DNA from: Owenia fusiformis
Taxonomy: Eukaryota; Annelida; Polychaeta; Sabellida; Oweniidae
Length of the DNA stretch: 64,000 bases
Assembly: GCA_903813345.2 (NCBI GenBank)
Contig: CAIIXF020000001.1
Span: 22,835,915 to 22,899,914, forward strand
Direction: 5' to 3'
The notes under the pieces are model-generated. The model saw only the letters and a program-made list of their open reading frames with translations. It made no database searches and was not told the DNA's origin. Every line of letters begins with the position of its first letter. Position 1 is the stretch's first letter. The translations under genes were made by a program, and so were the position numbers. This document shows, one piece after another, positions 25,236 through 39,136 of the stretch.

Positions 25236-26475
25236 GGCGGTTGAATCTCTCTCGTACAAAGACGCGAAATCTTAAAATAGTGCAATGGCATGACTTGGCG
25301 GATGAATCTCTCTCGTACAAAGACGCGAAATCTTAAAATAGTGCAATGGCATGACTTGGCGGATGAATCTCTCTCGTACAAAGACGCGAAATCTTAAAAA
25401 TAGTGCAATGGCATGACTTGGCGGATGAATCTCTCTCGTACATAGACGTGAAATCTTAAAAATAGTGCAATTGTATGACTTGGCGGATGAATCTCTCTCG
25501 TACAAAGACGCGAAATCTTAAAAATAGTGCAATGGCATGCCTTGGCGGATGAATCTCTCTCGTACATAGACGTGAAATCTTAAAAATAGTGCAACGGCAT
25601 GACTTGGCGGATGAATCTCTCTCGTACATAGACGCGAAATCTTAAAAAACTGCAATGGCATGACTTGGCTGATGAATCTCTCTCGTACAAAGACGCGAAA
25701 TCTTAAAATAGTGCAATGGCATGACTTGGCGGATGAATCTCTCTCGTACATAGACGCGAAATCTTAAAAATAGTGCAATGGCATGACTTGGCGGATGAAT
25801 CTCTCTCGGGCATAGACGCGAGATCTTAAAAATAGTGTAATGGCATGACTTGGCGGATGAATCTCTCTCGTACATAGACGCGAAATCTTAAAAATAGTGC
25901 AATGGCATGACTCGGCGGATGAATCGCTCTCGTACATAGACGCGAGATCTTAAAAATAGTGCAATGGCATGACTTGGCGGATGAATCTTTCTCGTACATA
26001 GACGCGAAATCTTTAAAATAGTGCAATGGCATGACTTGGCTGATGAATCTCTCTCGTACATAGACGCGAAATCTTAAAAATAGTGCAAGAGCATGACTTG
26101 GCGGATGAATCACTCTCGTACATAGACGCGAGATCTTAAAAATAGTGTAATGGCATGACTTGGCGGATGAATCTCTCTCGGGCATAGACGCGAAATCTTA
26201 AAAATAGTGTAATGGCATGACTTGGCGGATGAATCTCTCTCGTACATAGACGCGAAATCTTAAAAATAGTGCAATGGCATGACTTGGCGGATGCATCTCT
26301 CTCGTACATAGACGCGGAATCTTAAAAATAGTGCAATGGCATGACTTGGCGGATGCATCTCTCTCGTACATAGACGCGAAATCTTAAAAATAGTGTAATG
26401 GCATGACTTGGCGGATGAATCTCTCTCGTACATAGACGCGAAATCTTAAAAATAGTGTAATGGCATGACTTGTTC
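25236..26475. repeat. 62-bp minisatellite, about 20 tandem copies
   Basis: A 62-bp unit, for example GATGAATCTCTCTCGTACAT then AGACGCGAAATCTTAAAAAT then AGTGCAATGGCATGACTTGG then CG, repeats head to tail about 20 times. A few units are 61 bp through a shortened A run. Copies differ by scattered substitutions, including shared variants (GGGCATAG at 25808 and 26180; CGCTCTCG or CACTCTCG at 25926 and 26110) that recur at fixed spacing, suggesting higher-order duplication. There are no unique spacers. Minus-strand open frames in the array arise because three 62-bp units make 186 bp; they are not genes. Confidence 0.95.
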
Positions 26476-26489
26476 AGGTGAATGTTATC

Positions 26490-27330
26490 TGCATCATCAG
26501 ATGCATTTTTGCAATATGATGCCTCTATGATGCATATCTTCCCGCAGTAATAACCTTTCATACACCTGTGGCATGTTACATAGCAATAATCCCTTGATAC
26601 ATCCTTGTAGTTCTCTTGTATATTGCGATGTACGAGATACATTGTCTGTTCTATGACAAGGTTTTGTTCAGGAATTACAAAGGTATTTTTATTACACGGT
26701 GGCATGAAGAGATTCTATCATACTTCAAAGTACTTTTTTCATTTCCTATTATCAGCTCTGTTGCTATAAATTAATTATACAATTCCGACGTTCAACACCC
26801 AGCTACAATGTTATATTATTTTTGAATCTATAATATTACAATGTTGAATCACAAGTAGAAATTGAAATATTATTGTGAGCATGTCTAATTACAATAATAC
26901 GTGTTATGGGATTAAGAATTGAAAATATGACTTATACTTAGTGAAATTGCTTCAATCTTTCAAACGTATGGCAATGGTAGAACGAGTTGGAATAATAAGT
27001 CCCCACATTATCCTAAAAATGTTGTCATTTTAAGTTGCAGCATGTGTCTATTAGACAATATGGTTGCAATATTAGCTTTACAATATTTACATGATTGCTT
27101 CAGTTCTCTTGTTTCGTTGTTGCAAGACTCGGTCGTTTACGAAAGTACGTTTTCATCATATCATGATGTATATCTATTGAAAACTATTACCATCGAGTTT
27201 TGTCTTTGTTAAGCTTGGGAAAATAACACTCCAAATATCTAGTTTCGCGACGTGGTTTTAGTTTCATTTTTAATTTCGCTCGGTTCAATTGAATTCATGA
27301 TCTTCTTGCATCGTAGACCTAATCGGGTGA
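26490..27330. other. Non-coding stretch after the minisatellite
   Basis: AT-rich sequence with no exon, RNA gene or repeat that I can support. Confidence 0.45.
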
Positions 27331-27336
27331 AATGAC

Positions 27337-27745
27337 ACAGCCATTATTTCATTTCATTACACGCCCATTTGGAAAATCCATACGCCAATGTTTGAACATC
27401 AGTCATACGCTAATTTTTTTATATCATTCATTCGCTCGTTTATCAACAGGTCAGTTACAAGTACCCAATGTTGCAAGGACAATTTTGCAACATCATTCAT
27501 ACACCAATTTCTTGATATCAGTTATGCGCCCATTTTTCAACATTAGATACAAGCCAATTTCTCAACACCAGTCGTAAGCCAATTTTTTCAACATCAGTAA
27601 TACGCCCGTCGTCAGTCATACGCTAATTTTTCGATATCAGTCATACGCCCAAATTTCATCAGCAGCCATAAGCCAATTTCGCAGCATCAGTCATACGCCG
27701 TTTATCAACACATTAAGCCCTGCTTAATTTTTCAACACCAATCAC
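27337..27745. repeat. Degenerate minisatellite, about 25-bp unit (CATCAGTCATACGCCAATTT)
   Basis: Variants of CATCAGTCATACGCCAATTT plus a few T-rich bases recur throughout, for example near 27399, 27588, 27615, 27640 and 27690. Spacing and sequence are eroded, so this is an old array. The 81-codon open frame across it is repeat-derived. Confidence 0.65.
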
Positions 27746-28513
27746 CATTTCAATGATTGTTGCGGCATTTATTTATTTGAAATCTGATATTGTGATTTTG
27801 CATGATGCAGCTTTGATTATTTTAAGACTATTTTCTCAGGCCATACTTATGTCACGTTCGAAATTGCAGTAATAGGCGACTGCCTTATTAAGAGTGGCCT
27901 ATATGGGCAGCATGCAAGAAAACAATGCAACTGTCACTTTGATGGATGGCTTGGATTCTAAGAATTACCTCATAGCAAAAGCTAACTCTTTTGGGATTGG
28001 GTTTGAAATAATCAAAAGATGAATAACCACAGTAACCCATTGAAGCTTAACAATGGGATTCGTAAAACAGTCCCGATAATTCTTTCAATCTCGACTAGCT
28101 CATTACAGCAAAACACAAAACCTATGAATTTATAGGAGGCCCACAGGCGAATCTTCTATTTGGTTCCATACATCATTACTTACCTATATCAGTATGTTGA
28201 CTTCATTACTATAGAACATGAATCTGACAACTCTCCCTCGTTTTACATGCGGAAAAAGTAATTAAGACACGCAATACATGCTAGTGTGATGGCTACATAC
28301 CTTAGACCACACATACCTTGAACTGTTATGGTTTGCTTTAATAAGTTGTCTAAATATATTCAAGGCTTTTTGATTAAACATTAAACGTCAAATTCAAAAT
28401 CAATATCAGAATTGAAAATAAGTGAATAAGGCAAGAATCCAGTTTACCTTTGTGAAATTTAAAACACTAAATAAAGAGCTTGAATTCGCATCTTTGAGAG
28501 AAAGCCTAATCTA

Positions 28514-28859
28514 CAGGATGGCCAGAAAATGTTACTGTCTAATTTTGGAATAACTTTCTCAAATATGATGGGATCTTTGTTGAAGATAATAGTGAACTTA
28601 TATTGCACCTATCATTTTAAGACTTTAGGCATTATTGGAGTCGGAATTGACTTGTTTATGAGGTAAATTTTAAGAAAGACAGATTTCCTAACTTACATGT
28701 TTGAGTGGTTAAGAGTCAGAACATGTCTCCATGGAAACCTGTATGATATCTCTGAATCTATACAACTGTTTCAGACATTGGACACAAAAAAATCATGAAG
28801 ATGTCTTCAGAATTGAGAGTTATTCAAAAACTAGAGAGTAACGTTTTTGGGTCACTCTG
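28514..28859. mobile_element. Mariner-like MITE, 346 bp
   Basis: The left end CAGGATGGCCAGAAAATGTT is matched in inverse by the right end, which reads CAGAGTGACCCAAAAACGTT on the other strand. Arms align for about 45 bases (both contain GAATAACT). TA flanks both ends (28512-28513 and 28860-28861). CAGGGTGNCCCAAAAA-type termini are typical of mariner-like elements. No ORF remains. Confidence 0.65.
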
Positions 28860-28869
28860 TATATCAATT

Positions 28870-31800
28870 TCGTCAGGGTACCTTTTGAGTGAGTATATAA
28901 GCGGTAATACTAGATTGATGGGATTGGCTCTGTCTAGCTTAGCTTATATATGACACCGATATTGCGTTTTAATATCAAATTCATCAACCGTGTACTAATA
29001 GTGCTTGGACCCTACATGATTTTGATTACTTTACGACCAAAAGCTCATATCATAAATATGCATCAAAACACTATTCTATTCCCTTGTGTCAAGATTGCGC
29101 TACTGTATGTCTGTATTTACTGAATTAATCACGATCACTTTTATCATACAATTTTCTTTCTACGTGGCTCTATATGCTGCATGTCATACTAAATTAATAG
29201 CTTCATAACTTTCCCGAACGCCTTTTACGGACGAAATTAACATGTTTTTATCCAGCTATTTGTTGTTTGTAACGCATCGTGGGTTTTAACCAAAGGCATT
29301 GGTCTTTTAGTGAAAGTACTCTCTTTAAATAACTCAATGAAAATATTTCAATGATGAATTTTTACGACAAACTTAGCGTGTTATCACCATAATTATAGGA
29401 GCAATTTACGAAAACAGAGCTAGTAATTTTGATTTCAACTCAAGTGAACTTAACTATATTTCTTTACAATTTTGGGTCAATTAATATGTTTTTTTGTACA
29501 AACTCAGTGCACGATATTTCAAAGAACGTTATCATTTCACTCTTGACTCTCGTCAGCTACTGTGTTTCTTTCTACCCAAATTGATCTATCGGGAGACCTT
29601 TCTAGGGACCTGTCGTCTTCTAATAATGAATTATTGAAAACTGTCGTACATTTAATATACCCCTGATTTTGCACGTATATTCTACTACATTCTATTTGAT
29701 GGAAAATGAATGAATGAAAATCTTCCCAGAAAACAGGCTTGATCATATGCATGTACAACAATTCATTCTCTCATTGCTTTATCATGTTTTGCATAAGGCG
29801 CCATCAAACGACAATGCAATGCGATTGTATATGTTGTTTTTATCAACGTATTTAGCTGGTAGAACTAATCGTAACTTATGACAAGTATGATATGTAACAA
29901 CACAACAAAAAGTTGTACGTTTCTAAACGTCTTTATCGACAGGGGCAATCCGAGAATACACAGAAGATCCGTTGGTGAAGTATTTTTCACATACTGCACC
30001 AGTAACTTGTCACTTGTTTAATAACAAAGGTATTTCGCGGCATCATATTGAAATACCGTTACGATATAGAATGCTTTGGTAATTTTTTGATCCATAGATC
30101 ATAGGTAACTGCTGCAAAATGTTATGTGGTGTATAGTTTCAGATGTTATATTAGTGGGTGTTTTAACCTTCTTTTGAACTGTGTTGGCTTACTCTGATGA
30201 CCAGAACTGTGATGCAAGGAATGTCGGTAGTTGTTTCAGTTGAACAACACCAGTTTTAATGGTTTGATTTAACTGCGTTAAACGTTGGATCTCAGAATAT
30301 ATTTGCAACTTACATAATAGAGTCTTGCAAACAAGAAATGTTATTTTGCAAGAATGGATGACCTTGTCTCACAGATAATCGAATAGCCAACCAGCAAATA
30401 GTGCCTGCTCTTGACGATTGATATCGACCTTCAAGGTCGGGCTTCACTGCTGTAGCAGCCTCTGGAAAGAATTGAAATACCCTTGGACCAAGGATGGTGG
30501 ATTGATATGATAGTTAAAATGTTTTCCTCTAGGGGTACCCCTTGTCCGTTGTAGCTATATGCGAGATCAAACTTAAGATCACGGAAATGGCACAATCGAT
30601 TGTACGAAGATTCTGAATTGAATGTACAATTGTAATAAAACATCGTCGAATAAATAGCAATTAATAGTCTAGACATGCCATCTCTCATGATCAGCTGGTT
30701 TGTCTGTATCAGATCAGAGTTTACAAAAATATTGATGTTTTACAAAACAGAACCCTCATTCTATAAACACGCATTTACATACTTTATATGACCTCGTGTC
30801 TACTGTATATGTTTTCTTTACTGTTTATGTTATTCTAGTGTATACTGAGGGTAGTGATGAATGCGTGTTCGTAAATTACATAAGATCACGTAGCCCTTTA
30901 AGGACTATCAATATAAATGGAGATCCTGACATAATATTAATTCACACCACTATGGAAATTGTTTTTAAAATAATTATTCATCAAAGCAGATTAATCATTA
31001 TTAGAAAACATAGCACATGTTATCTCTAAAAGCTTCTAATACTTTGTCTATTAAAGAGTATACATTACAGCAATATTTCACCATCAATAGCTTATACCTG
31101 AAGCCAATGTAACTTATCACATTTTTCCATTAGTTGTATTAACCTGTCATTTGCTGTGCTATATGGATGATCTACAAAACATCGTAAGTCACTTATCCAG
31201 CACCATCATGTCGTAAATCCACACAAGAGTCAATTAAAATAACGATGGGTTCATAATCTTGATAAACCGGCCATTCTACTTCATATTATTGGATTTTGAT
31301 CACCGTGTTCTCTACAAAACCCCATAAAATCCAGAATAACGGCAAAACAATACAGCACGATGACAATGCTGGATAATGAATTTTGTTGATTTTTTCAGTG
31401 TTCGATAACATCGAATTGATAACTAGAACCATCGCATCAATTGTGCTGTTGATATAAAAGTATCTACTAATTAACGTAATGAGACGAATATTGCTTGAAA
31501 TGAGGCCACAAAAAGTACATAAATGTTGCACTAACGACTAAGCACAAAATGCTATATATGTGTTACCCATCTATTGTCTGCCATTATGTGTGATCTATGA
31601 GCCAATAACAGTCTTATTTTACAGTATGAAGTCCTGCTACAAAGTCACCAAAGTGCCTGTATCACACAATGTATTGCTTTGTTTTATCCGAAAAAAGCCT
31701 ACATTGTTCAGTCGTTATAATTAAAACCAATTACGAGAGGTTTACTACAGAAAGAATGTAGTTAGTTGAGATTTACTGTTATAATAGCATCTTATTGGAC

Positions 31801-34800
31801 ACTTCCACATTGAACGTTATCCTCAGCGTCCCAACGTTATCCTTATGAACTGCACACACTTGATTTGGAATCATTTTTAAAGGGCGTGGTAATATCGTAT
31901 ATGGTCCATTTATGTTATATACAAGTTTATCATATATTAGTAGTTTCGTTGATTTTACTAAAATCCATTTGAGATTGATCTGACCTGTGGATCATGTGGT
32001 TTAAATCGCCGTGTACTAAGATTTGTCTTTCTCCTGGATTGCCATATTTACCATGCCATAGGACTGAATATTTTCACTTAGTTTTGTTCTACGGTTTGTT
32101 TTTAGCGTTCTTCGAATGTTGCCCTTTGTACGATGTCGTTTTGATAAACAAGACCTCCTATTCAGGAAAGTTCAAATATCGGAAAGTGAGAAGTTATTCA
32201 GAGTTTTGGAATAATAGACATAATATTAAGTTAAATAACACCCTTGAAGTTACAGCTTCTTCCGTTTGCAATGGTACATACCGAACATCGCATTATGAGG
32301 AGACCCTTGACAGACGAAACAATCAACGTGTCAATATCAGCATATCTGAAATAATACAACAAATAATCCTGTTCTATTGGATATAAAAGTTATATGCATT
32401 TGACACATAGCAGAAATTTGTAACCAAAGATGAGGCATATTAGAAATCATAACTCTATCATAATATGTGGAAATCTAATTCGCGGAATAACTTGACGAGC
32501 AGTATAGCAGACTTAACTGCGAGTTATTGACTTACTGTATCTAATCATCGTGTTATCGTTGTTCAATCATCTTGTATATTCTCTATTGTACATGCTTCAG
32601 TGAACCCAGATCAACAAATGTATGTTTTATATGCCCCTTTAACACTATTCTCCTAAGAGATGGGCACTAAATCATTTACTGACTCATAGAACTTTCATAA
32701 TGTCTAAATGTTTTCCCAAGCCGGCAATAGCAATTCCGACCTTTATCAGAGTGAAATATATTCAGAAATGGTTGAATCGGTTATACTACAACTTCAGAAT
32801 GATAAACGTATAGTTATTACCCAACATAAATCAAAACCAAACATGTGGCCAGGATACCAACAGTTCGGTATGAGTTTAATTTCTTTGAAAAAACTCTTCC
32901 CAAGAGGAAAAAGTTAATAAAGTTTTCATAAAATCTTGCCTGGAAATACGTGGAGTATCTAATCAAAATAATAGTTGAATAAAAAGGTGAAAGCTGCCTT
33001 TAATTGTAATAGCATTTATCCCAGGGTACAAGGTTGAGATACCCTCTGAATTCAGGTACTGATTCATCCTCACTTATCCAACGCCCTTTTCTAATAGGCA
33101 TAAGAGCTCATAGACCACGTGTTGCTCAAACTTTAGCATGGTTGCTCTGGTTCAAGTATGTATGGAGTGAAATAAAAATGAATGACAGGAGAGGTACACC
33201 AGCCTCCGAACGCATGGCTCCACATCATCCACGATGTTCCTTCTCTACTTCTTGGAGACCTGTGTTCGGAGGAATTGAGGTACATATGAATGATGCTAGA
33301 CTAATACAAGGATTTTTGATTCTAACATAGGATGAAACCTAGTTATTCAAAGAGGAAATAGAATTGTCTCATTATTCTCCTTCTCCAGTTACTGACAGGG
33401 AATGTCAATTAAGACAGAAGGAGACAAGTTTAGTTGAAATAGCATTCTACTGCTTTCCCCTAATGAGCCCTGTTGATTCGGTAAGTTCTAATAATAGAGC
33501 CAGTCCTGTCAAAGGTGATGAGAGCAAAAGATCAGTTTGGGATAAATATACACTTATTTGTACAATATACCCATTACCAAGCCAGCATAGTCAATCCAGT
33601 TCATATACTGTTGTCCATCCTCCATGTTTGTTTATTACAACATCATTTTCGCATTCCGATTCATCAGAGTCTCTCTAAAATACTAGTAGCTTGTGAGAGA
33701 CCATCTCTCTTTTCAAGGGATAGTAGAGACTGAAGATCCCACAATGCTATTTTCGTATGAAAGGTTCTAAAAACGTTGATCATATGTACTTCTAGATGCT
33801 ACGTGTACCTTCCCCGAGAGTTGGCGAGGCCGATGGCGAATGCATACACAAGTAGTGGATATCACAGAGGAATCGTGGACGGTGGCGTCTGAGCTGGAAG
33901 CAACATGCTTGGAGCAGAAAAACTCATATTATCTACTGAAGGAGGAACGAGAGTGAGTATAATAATGAGGCCAAAGAGCACAAGGGGAAACACTTAAAAA
34001 CGTTTTCAATTTCCCTGTTTACTGTCTTTTATGAAAGAAATGCAATTTTGGACAAGGAGTTGTAGGCCACTTCAGGGAAAAGGCTATTTGAACACACTGT
34101 GATGTGACTGTCTTGGAAAGCAACAAAAAAGGGAAAAGCCCAATAAACCATATCTAACCAAAAAATGCAACTTTTAAACATAGTTCTCTGAATTATTAGA
34201 ATAGTATCGCATTGCCTCATAAAGGTAGATTATTTGACTCTCCTCAATCTACGATGCTATGAAGTGCAGCTAATATCTAGATACGGAGGCTATTTGTATC
34301 CTATTGAAGAGCTCTAGATGGTAATTTTATCGCACAGTGGTTGTTTTAGTCGTGTTTTTGTTGCAGTAAATACCCCCTTTACTGATATCCAGTTTGTTGT
34401 TGTCTTAAACGATCATTAACATTTCATCTGGCAGCTCAAAACGATCGTAAAACAACCTCTTTGACCAAACTTGTGCAATCGTATAAAGAATCGAGGTTCT
34501 GGTCGAAAAAGTTGATATACTAATGTAAAGTAAACAGTTATTATTATCTGTATGTATAAGGATCCAATTGTAAATGAAAAAAGTTACTTAATGTGCCATT
34601 TGATATACTTTAATATCAGGTATGATACTTTAATGCAACGAAATCATGTTTCTAGATACATATTATTGAATTCGCGGGTCTCAGGTATCTGGGTTCTGGA
34701 ATGCATTATTGATGCAATATTGCTATTACATCAGATATGAAATTCGCCATCACGATCTTGCCAAAATATTTTGATTTGTTCCACTTTCATGTTGAAGTAT

Positions 34801-35735
34801 ACACAAATAGCCAAAAATTATCTATGCAGGATTATCGATAATCCTAATCCCTTGGAACCCTGGAATGTTAAAGTTAAGTATAGTCTAACGTCATTGGCAA
34901 TAGTTATTGAAGTAACTTGACCCAATCTTATCCTTTACGGGCGTTTTACAGATCTAGATAACTTACCAAACATAAAAATGTAAATGGGCAACTGATTAAC
35001 GGCCTATTAGAGTTAACCGGCGGATTTACACGTTGAATACTTGATTATCAGTCTTACGCGTAAAAAGGAACTCCATTTAGCAAACAAAAAACAGTTTGCA
35101 TGCATGGTCAATTTATATTGAGCCACTTGTGCAAATATTCCTAGTCTAGGGTTATGAAATTTAGCGATGCAATTGCGATGACAAAGAGCCTTCTTTGGCT
35201 ATTTAGTCACGCTTGAGGATTTTTCGAAAATATCTACGCTGTCCTTTATTCTGGCCAGCGTCTTGTTTGAGGAAGATTTATGTTAGAGTACTTGATCAAC
35301 ACGGATCGCCTTTAATCACACAGCTACATTAGAAAGCCATTACCTAAGGGTTAATTACAGAAATAACAAAACTAATGAATAACCAAATACCTATCTCCTC
35401 GAATGACATTATTTTTTAAGAATTGATTTTCCTTATCATTGAACAAAACTCTCTTTCTTGATTACAATCCGATTCTCGAGGCATTTCCTAAAAGGTAGTG
35501 TAGGAAATAAGAAACGCATTGTGCATATTAATTCACTGTCTAGATGGAAATATCCTTTAGCTTCGTGTCTCTTGTGCCATTAGACGCAATTGGGGTTCTG
35601 GTAATAACAACTTCACATACGATCAAGTGAAGCAGTTTTCTTTAGAATACATGAATATCAGAGATGTTTGATCAATTCTCTATAGTAGATCACAATCAAA
35701 ACTTTTTAAGTAAGCGTGACAAAATATTTGACATC
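28870..35735. other. Unassigned stretch with a few long open frames
   Basis: There are no recognised genes. A 130-codon + strand open frame (31994-32386) and two nearly contiguous same-frame open stretches (33034-33330, 33364-33678) stand out in AT-rich DNA but match no family I know. At about 33854-33952 a + strand segment reads VVDITEESWTVASELEATCL and ends at a strong donor (GTGAGT); it may be a stray exon or transposon relic. Confidence 0.4.
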
Positions 35736-35737
35736 TA

Positions 35738-36489
35738 CAGGGTGACCCAAAAACCGCTCCAAAAATGAAATAATTTCTTAAACACATATGCAATCATGTT
35801 CATTTTTCATGAACAGAAACTATAATGACAATGTGAGACCAAATGTGCCCACTTTTGAAAGAAAAGAAAATGAAAGATTTTCATGTCAACCAAAAGGTTA
35901 CACATCGTTTGTTCAAACACATCACATTCTTTTAGCTTCCTGTTAAGCTGCATGTTGGGAGTATAGAGGGTGAGGTCATTAATGAGGAAGTCTCTAACAA
36001 CCTTTAAGTCATCTTTAGGTGTGGTTGCAGCGATATTTTGGAACTACGTTCAATGCAATCACACATCATTCTGCTGTCTTGATGATTTCTTAAGAATTTA
36101 ACCGATGGATGAGCGTTTGGGGTGTTCTTGCTCAGAGGCCAGGAATTTCAGCCATCTGATCTTTTACTAGGTGTTTTACCATTGCTTATTTTTCATTTTT
36201 CAATTAAGATATTGAACGAGACTTTCATTTCATGTATTCCTTGGAATTTCCTTCTGAATTTCTCAAAAAATCTCAAGAAATGATTTTGTCTCAGTGTTGA
36301 CTCTTTCCTAAAATTGGACACATTCTAAGATCATCCATCATATCACAAATAATCGAATTCGTGTAACAAACTTGATGTCAAATTATCGTCCATAGATTCT
36401 AGTTTATGCACATAAAAACTGGGTTGATAGGAAAGGTATTTAAGAAATTTTTACACTTTTAGAGTGTTCTGTTTTTTGGGGTCACCCTG
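35738..36489. mobile_element. Mariner-like element remnant, 752 bp
   Basis: CAGGGTGACCCAAAAACCGC at the left is mirrored by the right end, which reads CAGGGTGACCCCAAAAAACA on the other strand. Arms keep similarity for about 45 bases (shared ATTTCTTAAA). The ends match mariner-like elements. TA precedes the left end but the right flank is GA, so the duplication has decayed or the end is off. Any transposase coding is too eroded to assign. Confidence 0.65.
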
Positions 36490-39136
36490 GAGAATTCATT
36501 TCGTTTAGCTTATAAATCGTATAGATTTATCGACATCGAACTAATTTTGTCCAACTATGTACCAGTTTGAATCAACTTAATCACACGCTGGTAATATTTG
36601 ACTTTTTCAAAACGTGCATCACATTTAGGAATTTTAGGTATTTTGCAAAAAAGCATTTAAAGTCTCCCAAGTCATTATTCTTCAAGCAACTTGCAAGTTG
36701 GTGAAGGCGCAGTGTAAAAAAATCTTAGCAACAATACCTATTTAGATTCTTATTCGTCACACCAGGTTACAAAAGCAAAATGTTTTTGGCTACTGCTTAT
36801 ATTTTATTCTTTGATTTAACTCATGAGTGCAAACCACATCTAAATCTGGGCCGGCCCCGTTGGGTCTTCGCTCTTGAGCGAACTAGTCGGGCCTCGGCCG
36901 TGGTTTGGCAACGCTATGCAGATCTCTGGGCAGGGGCTGTGTGGTTACGAGTAAGATTAGGCCTGTTCACTAAGCGATGTTACGGTACCTCCGTGAATTG
37001 CTGAAATTGCATTAATGGGATTGTTACGATCACAATTTCGAGATTTCATTTGATAATTAAGTTAATGTCCATTAACACTATGGGCTTCAGCCGGGTCTTT
37101 ATTGGATTTTTCAGCTCCTTTGACAACGAACATATATCTTGCTTATCTCTGGGGACGTCTATGCGCTCACCAAGCAGGCCTGATCAATTATTTAGTCGGT
37201 CCTCTCTATACTTTACATACAGCGATTGCGGTGCCATGATATCAAGTACAGATCTGTCCTTAGACCCATGGGTGTAATATTTATTTGTAATAGGCAATAA
37301 AGGCAATACGGTGATTCCAATAAAAGAAAAGTATATACCCTGAATTAGTCCCAGACGGTTTTGTTACTGCGAAAGATATGTTTATTTTTTACCTTAAAGT
37401 GTTTCATTTTTTCCATCTGGCAATATATACACTGCAATAAAGAAAATGAAAGATGAATAATTAAAAATAATATCCAACCCAAAGCAACAATTGGTATGTC
37501 TCTAATTAAGGGAGGCGTGTCGAATTAAGAAAGAACATAAGACTTTCTGAAAACAATTACTTAGCAAACACATTTGGTTTATTAAGGAAAATTACGGAAA
37601 CACATTCTTGTAAGGTAATCAATATTTCTTTTGATATTGATGAATGAGACTGTCAGCTTAGTAATCATTCTCCTGAACAGGTTTACAAATAAGTTGTTAG
37701 ACACAAGATCTGATCACTACTTGAAGTTAAGGCATCTTATATGTATGTGGATCACATGACATCACGTCATATCTGATATGATTGTATTGTCTCTGAATAT
37801 TATATGAGACGGGTAAGTATGATGGATTCGAAACAGCTGGAGAATGGGAACATAATTACACTTTTCAATTTGAAAAAAAAAAATTCTTCAAGCAGGAAAT
37901 CAAAGAATTGAGGCCAATTGGATTTGATTTTTTGTTTTCTAGTAGTTTGTTCAAATTTGGCCTTCACAATGTTGGTCAAAAACTCTCAACTGGTAAAACA
38001 AATACAAAAATCGTTACCTTAAAGGTATCAGATCAATTCCAATCTGTCTCCCCTTTGCTACAAGGGGTCGTATCAATTGACCAATGAAAATTGGGAACTT
38101 GGATTATTTCACATGTTTGACATATTCCCTCCAGGGATACCCAGGGGTTCCTTTATCAAAACTGGAAAGACTTAAATATGAACATTTGTTTTTGAGCGCA
38201 CTTATGTCACTTCCAGTAATAGGTTTTCTGTAGTTAAGCAGTGTTTCATTTTACAAAACGCTCTTTTCATTTTGAAGATAATACTCGCATCTGTATCTGT
38301 TAGAGATGTCGATCTACGTATGTACAGGTCACCATGGTGATTACTGTATAAGCAATAATGAATCCTCAACTTCCTAGCTTATTACAAAAACATAAATTCA
38401 GATCATGTCCCGACAATTATCATTTACATTCATTGCAAGTTTAATTAAATTTTTGACGGAGTGTCACTTCCATGGGAACACCAACATTCCCATTTGTTTT
38501 GTCTATTCAATCCATAAATTACTTCCATGGAGATTGTTAATAAAGAACTGATTTCCTACAATTATCTTTACTGTTATAATTCCAATGCAAATGACACATT
38601 TATGGAGCATTTCTTTAAAATAAACACACAAAGGCCAAAAATAAGGTTTATGGTTCAAACACACAATGGATGATGATTCCTATTTAGTGACTCTTGGACC
38701 ACCTACCAATTAGAAAAATATCCACCTTCTTTTCAATATTTCTCTTCGGACCATTAAGTATCGGTTCTGAAAGGTGTGGTCTCACTTCTTGAATCTAAAG
38801 TCGATAAAACATCCGTGAAAAAAACACATTTAGAAGGTCTCATTCTGTCCAGTGTGACAATCAGGAGGGATTCCAGGAACACAAAATGTTTTACAAACAC
38901 AAGATTTTTAAGGACTCATTCGTGTGATTAGAGAACGTGAAACAATACCTGTCTTTTAATCCTAATGTATCTTTTAGCTGGTGGCGGTTCCGGCTCTTCT
39001 AAAAAAAACTGTTTGACAACTACAAGAAGCAATGCAATATGTTACCGACTCTAAAAACACCTCTGGGTACACTTGCTATAACCTTAAGTATCGTATCAGC
39101 CAGTTGTGTGTAAATTGAACGTGTCCATCAACAGCC

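Noticed and set aside
25236-26475. CRISPR-like array.
   Set aside because: Repeats are contiguous, with no unique spacers, in an animal genome.
25132-26705. A series of overlapping minus-strand open frames of 62-127 codons with repeated MYERDSSAKS/REIHPPSHAI peptides.
   Set aside because: They are the three-frame translation of the 62-bp minisatellite (three units = 186 bp) and have no splice or start context.
36780-37277. Two open frames of about 75 codons in a GC-richer patch as a possible gene.
   Set aside because: No recognised domain, no phased splice pair between them, and no similar sequence elsewhere in the window.
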